Below, piece by piece: positions 54,719 through 63,288 of a stretch of DNA of 64,000 nt. This DNA comes from Natronococcus sp. CG52. Its GTDB lineage: Archaea; Halobacteriota; Halobacteria; Halobacteriales; Natrialbaceae. The position numbers and the translations under genes were made by a program. The stretch covers positions 1-64,000 of the forward strand of contig NZ_CP099393.1 in assembly GCF_023913515.1 (NCBI RefSeq), given 5' to 3'. Below the pieces are notes generated by a model that did no database searches, was not told where the DNA came from, and saw nothing but the letters and a program-made list of their open reading frames with translations. Positions within the stretch are counted from its first letter, which is position 1. Every line of letters starts with the position of its first letter.

Positions 54719-55474
54719 TCACGCGACGCCGTACTCGAGACGGAGTTCGAGTTCGTTCGCCGCCCCGGAGACGAGGTTCGGGAGTTCACTGTGGAAGTAG
54801 TCGTCCCGCAGGCGGTTTTCCGGGCCGACGACGGCGATGGCGCCCTTCAGTTCGCCGTCGCAGACGACCGGCGCGGCGACGCTCCGGATGCCCTGAATGG
54901 CTTCGCCGACGTCGAACGCGACGTCACGATCCCGGACCTCCTCGAGTTCCTCGAGCAGCGCGTCGTACTCCGTGATCGTGTGTGCCGTCTTTCGGGGCAG
55001 CCCTTGCTGATCGATGATCTCTTCGATCCTGGATTCCGACATCTGTGAGAGGAGCGCTTTCCCCGGTGCGTGGTAGTGAAATCGCGTGTGGCGTCCGATG
55101 CGTCCAGCCGTCTGGACCGCACGTTCTCCCATCGCCTTCTCGAGTCCGATGGTGTAGCCCCGCTCCTCGACCATCAGCCAGACGGCTTCGTCCGTATCCG
55201 CCGCCAGCTGATCGAGAATGGGCGGCGAAATCCGCGCGATACGCAGGTTTCGCTTCGCGTGCACCCCGTGATCGAGAAATTTCAGACTCAATCGATACAC
55301 CCCATCCTCCTCGACGAGGTATCCGGACTTGACCAGCGTATCGACGTAATTGTGGGTCGTACTCTTCGCGAGATCGAGGTGGTTCGAGAGCTCCGTGTGC
55401 GTCGGCTCGTCCAGTTTCTGTACCGCTTCGATAATCGTGAACAACTTGGACGCGGTCTTTACTTTGTAGCTCAT
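54719..55474 (-). CDS. IclR-family transcriptional regulator
   Basis: 251 residues. N-terminal winged helix: LFTIIEAVQKLDEPTHTELS, LAKSTTHNYVDTLVKSGYLV. Effector domain: RISPPILDQLAADTDEAVWL, GLEKAMGERAVQTAGRIGRH, APGKALLSQMSES, IRSVAAPVVCDGELKGAIAV. Members control aromatic catabolism in haloarchaea and bacteria. A 9-bp perfect inverted repeat spans its own start (55474-55499), suggesting autoregulation; pathway genes to its left are likely targets. Confidence 0.9.
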   Translation of the reverse strand: MSYKVKTASKLFTIIEAVQKLDEPTHTELSNHLDLAKSTTHNYVDTLVKSGYLVEEDGVYRLSLKFLDHGVHAKRNLRIARISPPILDQLAADTDEAVWLMVEERGYTIGLEKAMGERAVQTAGRIGRHTRFHYHAPGKALLSQMSESRIEEIIDQQGLPRKTAHTITEYDALLEELEEVRDRDVAFDVGEAIQGIRSVAAPVVCDGELKGAIAVVGPENRLRDDYFHSELPNLVSGAANELELRLEYGVA

Positions 55475-55499
55475 ATGTGATTTGTGGTCTAATCACATA
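55474..55499. promoter_or_regulatory. Putative IclR operator
   Basis: TATGTGATT, an 8-nt spacer, then AATCACATA: perfect 9-bp arms directly at the start codon of the regulator. IclR dimers bind such palindromes. Its position over the transcription start suggests repression. Confidence 0.6.
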
Positions 55500-56324
55500 G
55501 ACGGCGGTACGAAAGTTAAAGATTTGGTAGCTCCTCCGTACGTGAGTGGGCAGCCGTTGATCAGCGTCTCAGCCGCCGTAAAGCTGATTTCACTAGTTTC
55601 GTCCGATTGATCAGATATACTGAACAGAGTTGGACCGACTACGATTTAGCAACGCCCCCACTTCAGCGATTTCAGTCGATTGGCCCCACCGGCGGTCCCG
55701 CAGAACTCGGCCGATCGGAAACCGATCGTCCCATGCGAACCCCGTCTGGAAGATACGAAATTTTGCCGGCGAAGAGCCGATGCCGGTTACGGTCTCGCCA
55801 ACCAGTTCAGCATGTCTGAACAGCTATGTGCTTGCTGCCCCTTAGATCGTTCCACGCACTTTCGTGACAGTAGCATGTGTGTAAAGGGACGATCGAACGT
55901 CGGATCTCGTCTCCCCGGGACGTACAGACGACGGCTATCGGTGCTGAGGTCGCGTTACGCCGTTTGCAGAGTCACTCACTGATATCACTAACGAACATAT
56001 TCTCATTCGTCGAAAATTTTATTACAAATGTATGGGTGTAAAGATCGGTCCGGTCTCCTGTACTGATCACAGCCACTCGGACGAGTTCGACAGGAGGCGC
56101 AAAATTCGATGGCGGAAGCGCTGTCAGGGACCGACGCCGCTGAGCAATTAACCCCGGGTGTCGTTCTTACCGGGTAACTGACGGACCTACTCGGTACGAC
56201 GTTGCCAATCGCCAGTAACGTCCCGGTGACTGCAAAACCGTCCATAATAATCGGACGAATTTCGAACGCGGGGTCGTGTTTAGTTAAGGCTGAAGGATGA
56301 GGCGGAGTGATTTTCAGCTGGTCT
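55500..56324. other. Gene-poor stretch before IS remnants
   Basis: About 820 bases with only short frames. A minus-strand frame at 56003-56338 is open but has an unlikely composition. I see no family, RNA gene or repeat. Probably decayed sequence flanking the insertion remnants. Confidence 0.45.
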
Positions 56325-56957
56325 ATGGCAGAAATCACCCGCTTCAGTGGTCATAGTGACTGGATCAAATTAGACTTTGTGGCGAGAGCGGACACCGCGT
56401 CGCTTGATGGAACTGGGTATTCGACTCCATCTGGCTTGATTATCGCTTTCGAATACAGTTTCTAGTATTGATAAGTTTGGTGTCCAGCGATCACGGAAAG
56501 CTGTCCACAACTGGGTGCAGAAGGCCGATCTACAGCCGGCCAACAGTGCAAGTCCGGATCACGTTGCGCTCGACGAGACGGTGATCCGAATCAACGGCCA
56601 GCAGTTCTGGCTGTATGCTGCTGTCGATCCCGAAACCAACAGATTCCTGCATCTGAGGCTCTTTACGACTACTACGAAAGCATTGACTTAACGGTTTCTG
56701 CGAAAACTTCGTGAGAAACACGACGTCGCTGACGCCGTGTTTCTCGTCGATCATGCCCAGCATCTAGCGACTGCACTGCAGCGAGCAGGGTTCTGATTTC
56801 AGCCTGTTCGACATGGAAATCGGAACGCTGTCGAACGTGTCTTTAGAGAAATAAAACGACGTACCTCGTCATTTAGCAATATCTTTAGCTATGTCGATTC
56901 AGCGACTGCCGAAACATGGTTGCAAGCCTTCGCCGTCTGGTGGAACTCGCTAAACTA
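56325..56957 (+). pseudogene. Degenerate IS6-type (ISH15-like) transposase
   Basis: Reads MAEITRFSGHSDWIKLDFVA, then broken, then KAVHNWVQKADLQPANSASP, HVALDETVIRINGQQFWLYA and AVDPETNRFLHLRLF, stop, RFLRKLREKHDVADAVFLVD, stop, RHGNRNAVERVFREIKRRTS and WLQAFAVWWNSLN. DDE residues (DET, AVDPE..., ERVF.E) fall in the right places, but at least three stops and a deletion of ~20 codons after LDG make it dead. IS6-family elements of this type are widespread in haloarchaea. Confidence 0.75.
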
Positions 56958-57003
56958 AACGCGATGGTGAACGGACGGCGAACACCCTGACGGGTGTCGC
57001 CGT

Positions 57004-57638
57004 CCGGCTTCACGCGGCCGGTTGTTCACTTCGAGAGATACAAGCGATTCTTTGCTTGATCGGCGCCAGATGCTCTCATCAAACGATCTGGAAATGAGTA
57101 CATCGGCTATCTAACAGAATTTCAGACCCACCGACGTCTACGAGAGCGGAGCCCTCGTGCGGCCCATCAGAACGCTCCGCGTTCTGAGGACGGCGAAGCC
57201 GTCGCGGGTCGCCAATGATGAGACTGCTGTCAAGATTAACGGTGACTGGTCTTGGGTGAATGCCGCAATCGATCTCGACTCGCGATTGGTTCTCGATGTC
57301 GCAGTCTTCGGACGGAGAGGAACTGATCCAGCCGCTGCATTCGTTCACGGACTGGCCGAGAAACACAATCTCTCCGAGGCGGTGTTTCTCGTTGATGGCT
57401 ACGGCTATCTGACTGCTCTCTCTCGATTCGGATTGAGCGGTCAGCTCGACTCCGTCGACTGAAGCCTAATCGAAAAGTGGTTTCACACCCTCAAAATGCG
57501 TGTCGACGGCTTCCATAACTCATGGGTGGCAGTCGGGCCAGCGTCAGGGAGTGGCTTGAACAGTTCGTACACTACTATAACACGCAGCGACCGCACCAGT
57601 CACTCAACGGACAGACGCCAGCGGAGATGCTAAACTAG
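57004..57638 (+). pseudogene. Degenerate transposase of a second haloarchaeal IS6-like type
   Basis: RLHAAGCSLREIQAILCLIG, gap, then DETAVKINGDWSWVNAAIDL, AVFGRRGTDPAAAFVHGLAE, NLSEAVFLVDGYGYLTALSR, stop, LIEKWFHTLKMRVDGFHNSW, frame change, ASVREWLEQFVHYYNTQRPH and SLNGQTPAEMLN. The N-terminal third is disrupted by a GC-rich inverted segment (GAGCGGAGCCC...GCTCCGC, 57143-57182). Directly follows the first dead transposase, so two insertions nested or in tandem. Confidence 0.75.
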
Positions 57639-57886
57639 ACAGTGCCCTATCGACAATCCCGTTCATACACCGTATTGGAACTGTCGTACAGACGCTATCC
57701 ACTCGTATAATTGGTGCTTCGTTTCTCATCGCTGGCGCTCGTTTTCTTTTACAGGACGCGTTCGCTCGTGTCTTCCGATGCAGGCTGACACATGATGCTG
57801 AAGACGGCCAGTTGGATGGAGAGCAGGAACGGTATCGTCGGACCGAACAAACGACCGACACGCTGATCAGCGCTGTGGGTATCGAT

Positions 57887-58569
57887 TTAGACCTCGACCT
57901 CGAGGAGGCGGACGAGATCCCAAGCCAAGCGGCCGACGGCGACGGTATTCGTCTTATCGGCGACCGTCCAGCCGTCATCCTCGTCGTAGTACGCGAAGCC
58001 TTCACGTTCGAGCGAGACGGTGACCGTCGTCGATTCGACCGACTCGAGCGAAACGCGGTCGAAGCCGACGAGTTCGCGCTCCGCCGCGTCGACCGGCGCA
58101 GCCGATTTGCCGGTGTAGACCTGGACGACCTCGGTGCCCGTCCGCTCGCCGACGTTGCTGAGTTCGATGGTCACGTCGGCGCCGTCGTCGGTCTCGGGAC
58201 GGTGCCGTCGTCGTATTCGCTCGTCGCGTACGACAGCCCGTGGCCGAACGGGAACAGCGGCTCGAGGTCGTGCTCGTCGAAGTAGCGGTAGCCGACGAAG
58301 ACGCCCTCGTCGTATCGTGCGACATCGTCGGTGGCCGGGAACGCCGCCTCGTCGGCCGTCGGATAATCGGCGGGCGACCGTCCGAACGTCACCAGGAGGC
58401 GCCCACCGGGGTCGGCGTCGCCGAACAGGACGTCTGCTAGTGCCTCGCCGTCGGTCTGGCCGGGATACCACGTCTCGAGCGTATCGACGGTACTGAAATT
58501 ACTTATATCCTCGCCTACAGCGCCGCCGAGTACGATCTCGAGTGAACGTCGCATCGGTTCGTGAGACAA
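57887..58569 (-). pseudogene. C-terminal fragment of a GH3 beta-glucosidase
   Basis: Minus strand: WYPGQTDGEALADVLFGDAD, PGGRLLVTFGRSPADYPTAD, YRYFDEHDLEPLFPFGHGLS (GH3 C-domain) and, in another frame, GADVTIELSNVGERTGTEVV, QVYTGKSAAPVDAAERELVG, the fibronectin-III-like tail. One base is missing near 58196. The catalytic N-terminal domain is absent; the frame opens at 58569 with a short unrelated lead. Dead fragment next to IS remnants. Confidence 0.75.
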
Positions 58570-59391
58570 TTCGACGCATTGCGCCGCTCGGAACTGGTCT
58601 TCGGTAACTGTACATTGGTTCCCGCCCTACTTTACACGAGTACTTTTGTAATACTATAGGGAACCGACGACCGACTCGAGTATTACTTTCAATACTCTCA
58701 GTAGCGCTTGGACCCGACCCCTTATTATCGTACTCGTCAACGCTGGGGACGAATCGTGGACGAAACCACGACCGACGAGGACGAGACGGCTTCCGTCGAA
58801 GACCGAGTCGCCGGTCTTCTCGAGCGAACGAGAGGGCGACGGCCGTTCGATAGAAACTGATACAGGTGTGCTCGCTTTTCGTGCCACCTCACTTCCAATT
58901 ATCAGTTATCTAGTGAACAGGACGATCGAATGTACCAACGATTTACCCCATCCGGTCTTGCCGGAAGATGTGCATTCTATCTCTATCAATAGATCGAGAT
59001 TATCGATCAACTGTGAATTCGATATTTGAGCGGATCACCGGACAACGCGGCGGGGTCACGGGACCCTCGGCTCGCTGACGATCCGCGAACGCCCAGATCT
59101 TTCCGACATCACCGGATACACTGTCTCGGTTCGATATTCAGCGTATCGTAAAGAACGATATTGACGACCACCCAGTCTCGAATCGGTGGTAGAACGGTGT
59201 CCGAAGCGGTTCGGGTGTAACAGCTTTGAACGGAATCCGATCCGGGAACAGAGACGGTCCGACATTGCCGGATAGCAGCTGTTTCTAGGATTCGGTACAT
59301 GAGCTCTACGGTCACTCGGGTGGCAACGCCGACCGGTGGCAGTATACGCCGTCGCGAAGATTTACTACGGAGTCTCTACAACAGTCCGCAT
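58570..59391. other. Intergenic stretch
   Basis: About 820 bases. A short acidic plus-strand piece at ~58756-58860 (VDETTTDEDETASVEDRVAG) ends in a stop and may be a gene tail. Otherwise no gene, RNA or repeat seen. Confidence 0.4.
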
Positions 59392-60261
59392 ATGCTTGAC
59401 ACCCATACGCACGCGTGGGGCGCACCGAGTCGAGACCATCCGTGGGTGAACGGGCCGCTAATGGACCTCGTCGACGGATTCGACGTCCACACCGTCTACA
59501 CCGCCGACCGGCTCCTGGCGGACATGGACCGTAACGGCGTCGGCGAGGCGGTCGTCGTCGGCTATCCGATCTGCGACTGGACCGACAACTGGTACACGCT
59601 TCAGACTGCGGCGGAGTACGATCGGCTGTACGGCATCGTGATGCTCGACCCATTCGCCGACGACGCTGCCGAACGGCTTCGTCGCTGTATGGACACCGAG
59701 GGCATTCTCGGGTTTCGTCTCGGCGCGGCCTGTCCTTCCGACGAGATGTGGGAGCGATTCGATCCCGACGTCACCTGGCTCCGGGACGCCATCGAGGAGA
59801 CCGGGTTCTGGGAGGCCGCTCTCGAGACCGACGCCGTCGTCCAGATCCTCTGTGATCACGGCCAGTTAGACCAGGCGATCGAACTCGTCGAGCGCTACCC
59901 GGAACTCACGTACCTGTTCGACCACTTCGCCCACGCAGATCCGGAGACACCGACCGACGACGGGACGTTCGCGCAATTCGCCGAGTTGGCTGAATACGAC
60001 ACCGTCGCCGTGAAAGTCTCTGAGATCGCACACATGTCCGACACGACGTTCCCCTACGCGGATATGCACGAGCACGTCCGATGGTTCCTCGAGACGTTCG
60101 GTCGCGAGCGGGTCGTCTGGGGATCGGATTATCCCAACGTCAGCGACGTCGCCAGCTACGCCGAGGCGTGCAACTGGCTCCGACAGGTCGACTCGGTCTC
60201 GAAAACGGATCGATCCTGGGTTACGGAGCGGTCGTTCCGACGCCACGTCGGCCTCGACTGA
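59392..60261 (+). CDS. Amidohydrolase-2 family metal-dependent hydrolase
   Basis: 289 residues from ATG 59392 (MLDTHTHAWGAPSRDHPWVN); HTH is the H-x-H metal motif at the first strand. ILGFRLGAACPSDEMW, CDHGQLDQAIELVERYPE and LFDHFAHAD supply further barrel His, and VVWGSDYPNVSDVASYAEAC the C-terminal Asp (GSDYP). Families with this layout include sugar lactonases (fuconolactonase-like) and ACMSD-type decarboxylases. Beside lactate-oxidation genes and a sugar ABC ATPase, a lactonase role in deoxy-sugar breakdown is plausible. Confidence 0.8.
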   Translation: MLDTHTHAWGAPSRDHPWVNGPLMDLVDGFDVHTVYTADRLLADMDRNGVGEAVVVGYPICDWTDNWYTLQTAAEYDRLYGIVMLDPFADDAAERLRRCMDTEGILGFRLGAACPSDEMWERFDPDVTWLRDAIEETGFWEAALETDAVVQILCDHGQLDQAIELVERYPELTYLFDHFAHADPETPTDDGTFAQFAELAEYDTVAVKVSEIAHMSDTTFPYADMHEHVRWFLETFGRERVVWGSDYPNVSDVASYAEACNWLRQVDSVSKTDRSWVTERSFRRHVGLD

Positions 60262-60326
60262 CGCCGGCCTCGAGTTCGAATTCGACTTTGACGGAACCGA
60301 TCACAATTACCCGACCGGCAGTTCGA

Positions 60327-62513
60327 TTACTTGATCAGCAGTTCGATCGGATGCCGCGGCCGCCGCTCTAACAGCGCGTCGATCTGTTCGAGACACGACG
60401 TCCCGCTGGCGACGACAGGCCGCTCGCGGACGCCGTCGGCCTGCAACTGCTCTCGCAATCGGTCGCCAACGTCCATACTCAGTTCGTAGTAGTCCGACTT
60501 GTAGCCGAAGGAGCCGGCCATTCCGCAACACTCCACGTCCGAGGTCACCACGTCGTAGCCGCGGTTCTCGAGGACCGCAATGGTGTGGGCCTCTAACCCG
60601 AGCGTCCGCTGCTGACAGTGGCTGTGGTATGCGATTTCGTCGCCGTCGGCGTCAGCCTCGGGGAGCGCCGATGCGTCGGCACCGTTCTCAAGGAGTCCGT
60701 AGACGTACTCCACCACCTCGTAACTGTCCTCGGCGAGCGTCGTGAACGTCGTCTCGTCGAGAAGCTTCTCGTACTCCCGCTGGAACATCGCGTAGTCGCT
60801 CGGCTCGATGACGACGACGTCGCGTCCGTCTTCGGTGTACGGAGCGAGGGTCTCGGTGACCCGCTCGGCGTGGTCGGTCGCGGTCGCGACCATCCCCTGC
60901 GAGAGCGGTGCCCGGCCGCTCGAGGGAACCGAGGGAACGACGACATCGACGCCGAGCGCCTCGAGGACCTCGACGGCGGCCTTGCCGCGCTCGACCTGTA
61001 CGTGGTTCGTGTAGAGGTCGGGATAGACGACGACGCGTCGCTGGGGGTCGTCGACCGTCGATTCTCGGTCGGCGAACCAGTCGACGAGCGTCTCCCGCTC
61101 GAACGTCGGAAGCTCGCGGCGCGGATCGATATCGAGGACGCGGGCCATGAGCTGCCGGGAAACGGTCGTATCGGCGAGCCAGTTCGAGAGCGGGGCCGTC
61201 GCGCTTCCGAGCTTCGCCACTGTCTCGAAATTCCCGAAGAACCGCTTCTGTAGTGGTGCACCTTCGTCTTCCTCGTCGGGCGTCAGGCCGTCGACGAGCC
61301 ACTCGGCCGGTGCGTCGTTCTCGCGGTTAATCCGGTCTCGAACGACGGTGTTGATCCAGGGAATGTCAATCCCGACGGGGCAGGCGTTCACACAGCGGGT
61401 ACAGCCGGTACAGAGGTCGTTGAACGCCGCGGCGACGTCCGTGCCCTCGATACCGGCCTCCCAGCCGGTCGCGATGCCGCCGGAGTACGTCTTGCCGCCG
61501 AAGGCGTGACCGCCGACGGACTGGAAGTTCGCACACGAGTTCGAACAGGCCGAACACCGGATGCAGTACAGCGTCTCGCGCAACTGATCGTCGTCGCGCA
61601 TCGCGAGTCTCCCGCCGTCGATGAGCACGAGGTGGAACTCGCGATCGTTGTCGAACTCGGAGAGCGGTGTCGTGTCGTCGTCGAAGTCGACGACTGGCGT
61701 TTCGACCGGCGGCGTCAGCAACGAGACGTAGGACGTGATATCCTGACCCGTCCCAGAGCGTCCGATGAGTTCGATGAACGAGTGGAGGTCCGCGACCGAC
61801 GGAACGATCTTCTCGACGCCGGCGACCGCAACGTGGGTGTCCGTCGCCGCCACGGACTTTCGCGCGTTACCCTCGCTCGTCACCAGCGCCATCGTCCCCG
61901 TGTCCGCCGTGATGAAGTTCGCGCCGGTGACCCCGACGTCGGCGTCGACGATCTGCTCGCCGAGCGTCTCGCGAGCGAAGTACGTCAGCTCCTCGGCCGT
62001 CTCGAGGGGCTCGTCGGGATCGAACCGCTCGTTGAACAGCTCCGCGATCGCCTCGCGGGATTTGTGGATCGCGGGCGCGACGATGTGCGAGGGCGCCTCG
62101 TCGGCCACCTGGAGGACCCACTCACCGAGGTCAGTCTCGACGACGTCGACGCCGTCCGCTTCCAGCGCGCCGTTGAGTTCGATCTCCTCGCTGGTCATCG
62201 ACTTGCTCTTGACGACCCGGTCGGCGTCGCGGTCGGCGGCGACCGATCTGATGTACTCGTTGGCGTCCGCGGCATCGTCGGCAACGTACACCGTGCCGCC
62301 GTTGTCCTCGACGGTTTCGATCAGTTGGTCAAGTAGTTCGGGGAGCCGCTCGATGGCGTCCTCTTTGATCGCCCGCGCCTCGCGCTTCAGCGCCTCGTAG
62401 TCCTCGAGGTCAGCGACTGACTCGTACCGGCCTTCGTTAAAGGCTTGCGTGTTCTCCGCGACGGCCGCTCCCTCGGTCCGCAAGAGTTCGCGAATTTCGT
62501 CTGCCGTCGCCAT
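60327..62513 (-). CDS. LutB-LutA type fused iron-sulfur lactate oxidation protein
   Basis: 728 residues from ATG 62513 (MATADEIREL). N-terminal LUD domain (ATADTGTMALVTSEGN, AVAGVEKIVPSVADLHSF), then two 4Fe-4S clusters CIRCSACSNSCANF and CTGCTRCVNACPVGIDIP, as in LutB; then a CCG-type domain with CQQRTLGLEAHT and DVECCGMAGSFGYK, as in LutA/GlpC. It thus combines LutB and LutA in one chain. Oxidises L-lactate to pyruvate with LutC. Starts one base after the lutC stop, so the two are one operon. Open to 62522 via MRK, a less likely start. Confidence 0.85.
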   Translation of the reverse strand: MATADEIRELLRTEGAAVAENTQAFNEGRYESVADLEDYEALKREARAIKEDAIERLPELLDQLIETVEDNGGTVYVADDAADANEYIRSVAADRDADRVVKSKSMTSEEIELNGALEADGVDVVETDLGEWVLQVADEAPSHIVAPAIHKSREAIAELFNERFDPDEPLETAEELTYFARETLGEQIVDADVGVTGANFITADTGTMALVTSEGNARKSVAATDTHVAVAGVEKIVPSVADLHSFIELIGRSGTGQDITSYVSLLTPPVETPVVDFDDDTTPLSEFDNDREFHLVLIDGGRLAMRDDDQLRETLYCIRCSACSNSCANFQSVGGHAFGGKTYSGGIATGWEAGIEGTDVAAAFNDLCTGCTRCVNACPVGIDIPWINTVVRDRINRENDAPAEWLVDGLTPDEEDEGAPLQKRFFGNFETVAKLGSATAPLSNWLADTTVSRQLMARVLDIDPRRELPTFERETLVDWFADRESTVDDPQRRVVVYPDLYTNHVQVERGKAAVEVLEALGVDVVVPSVPSSGRAPLSQGMVATATDHAERVTETLAPYTEDGRDVVVIEPSDYAMFQREYEKLLDETTFTTLAEDSYEVVEYVYGLLENGADASALPEADADGDEIAYHSHCQQRTLGLEAHTIAVLENRGYDVVTSDVECCGMAGSFGYKSDYYELSMDVGDRLREQLQADGVRERPVVASGTSCLEQIDALLERRPRHPIELLIK

Positions 62514-62514
62514 C

Positions 62515-63042
62515 TTACGCACCCGCCTCGAGGACGATAACGTGGACGTCTCGCGGCCCGTGAGCTCCCTTCACGAGCGCGCCCATGTCCGCCGTGGCGC
62601 TCGGTCCGGTCGCCAGAATCGCACTGTCGCTCCCGTCGGAACGGTTGAACTCCTCGTGAAGCGTGTCCATCGCGGCGTCCATGTCCGCGACGATGTCCCC
62701 CTCGCGAACCACGGCCACGTGGCGATCGACGAAGAGACTCACCAGTTCGCTGGCCCGATCGGTCAGCGACAGCACCAGCGAGCCGTAGTCGGCGACACCC
62801 AGTTGTGCCCCCGTCACGCCGGTCGTCGCCTCGCGCAGCGCCGCCGGCGTAGGATCGACCGTGACGGCCGTTTCAGTCAGCGAAAGCACTGGGTCGTCGA
62901 ACGTCTCCTCGAGCGCGACACCCACGGCGGGCGCCGCGACCGTCTCGTCGATCAGTTCGCGGAACCCGTCCTCGTCGACGCGGGTAACGCGGACGCCCAG
63001 GTCGTCGAGCGACGACTCGAGCGATGAGAGTCTGGCAGTCAT
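62515..63042 (-). CDS. lutC: LutC-type LUD-domain protein
   Basis: 175 residues from ATG 63042 (MTARLSSLESSLDDLGVRVT). LUD domain with ATTGVTGAQLGVADYGSLVL (the xxAxxGVxxxxGS segment) and AILATGPSATADMGALVKGA ending HGPRDVHVIVLE, typical of LutC/YkgG. Third component of lactate oxidation. First gene of the two-gene operon with the fused LutBA. Divergent from the ABC ATPase gene across ~246 nt, probably a shared control region. Confidence 0.87.
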   Translation of the reverse strand: MTARLSSLESSLDDLGVRVTRVDEDGFRELIDETVAAPAVGVALEETFDDPVLSLTETAVTVDPTPAALREATTGVTGAQLGVADYGSLVLSLTDRASELVSLFVDRHVAVVREGDIVADMDAAMDTLHEEFNRSDGSDSAILATGPSATADMGALVKGAHGPRDVHVIVLEAGA

Positions 63043-63246
63043 CAGTATGGAGAGACTGGTGTTACACCGCCATTTAGCTTTGGTTCGCATTCGGTTCGCA
63101 CGGCGAACATCGGAATCGACTGTTCGTTGACGAGACCACCTCACAGTTCCGTCAAGTCGAACGGCCGCTCTCTCCGCTTTCGAACCAGCGACGTTCGAAT
63201 CGTATTCGTCACGATATCGGACTCCGTGGTATCAGTCGACGAAATC

Positions 63247-63253
63247 TTTATTA
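63247..63253 (+). promoter_or_regulatory. TATA-like box of the sugar ABC ATPase gene
   Basis: TTTATTA preceded by CGAAATC (BRE-like), 36-42 nt before ATG 63289. Confidence 0.35.
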
Positions 63254-63288
63254 GATGAGACATCCGAACTCAGAGCGAGAGCACCACA

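Noticed and set aside
56003-56338. 111-codon minus-strand gene before the IS remnant
   Set aside because: Low acidic content, many Ser/Pro/Arg, no motif, ends at the IS edge; likely chance.
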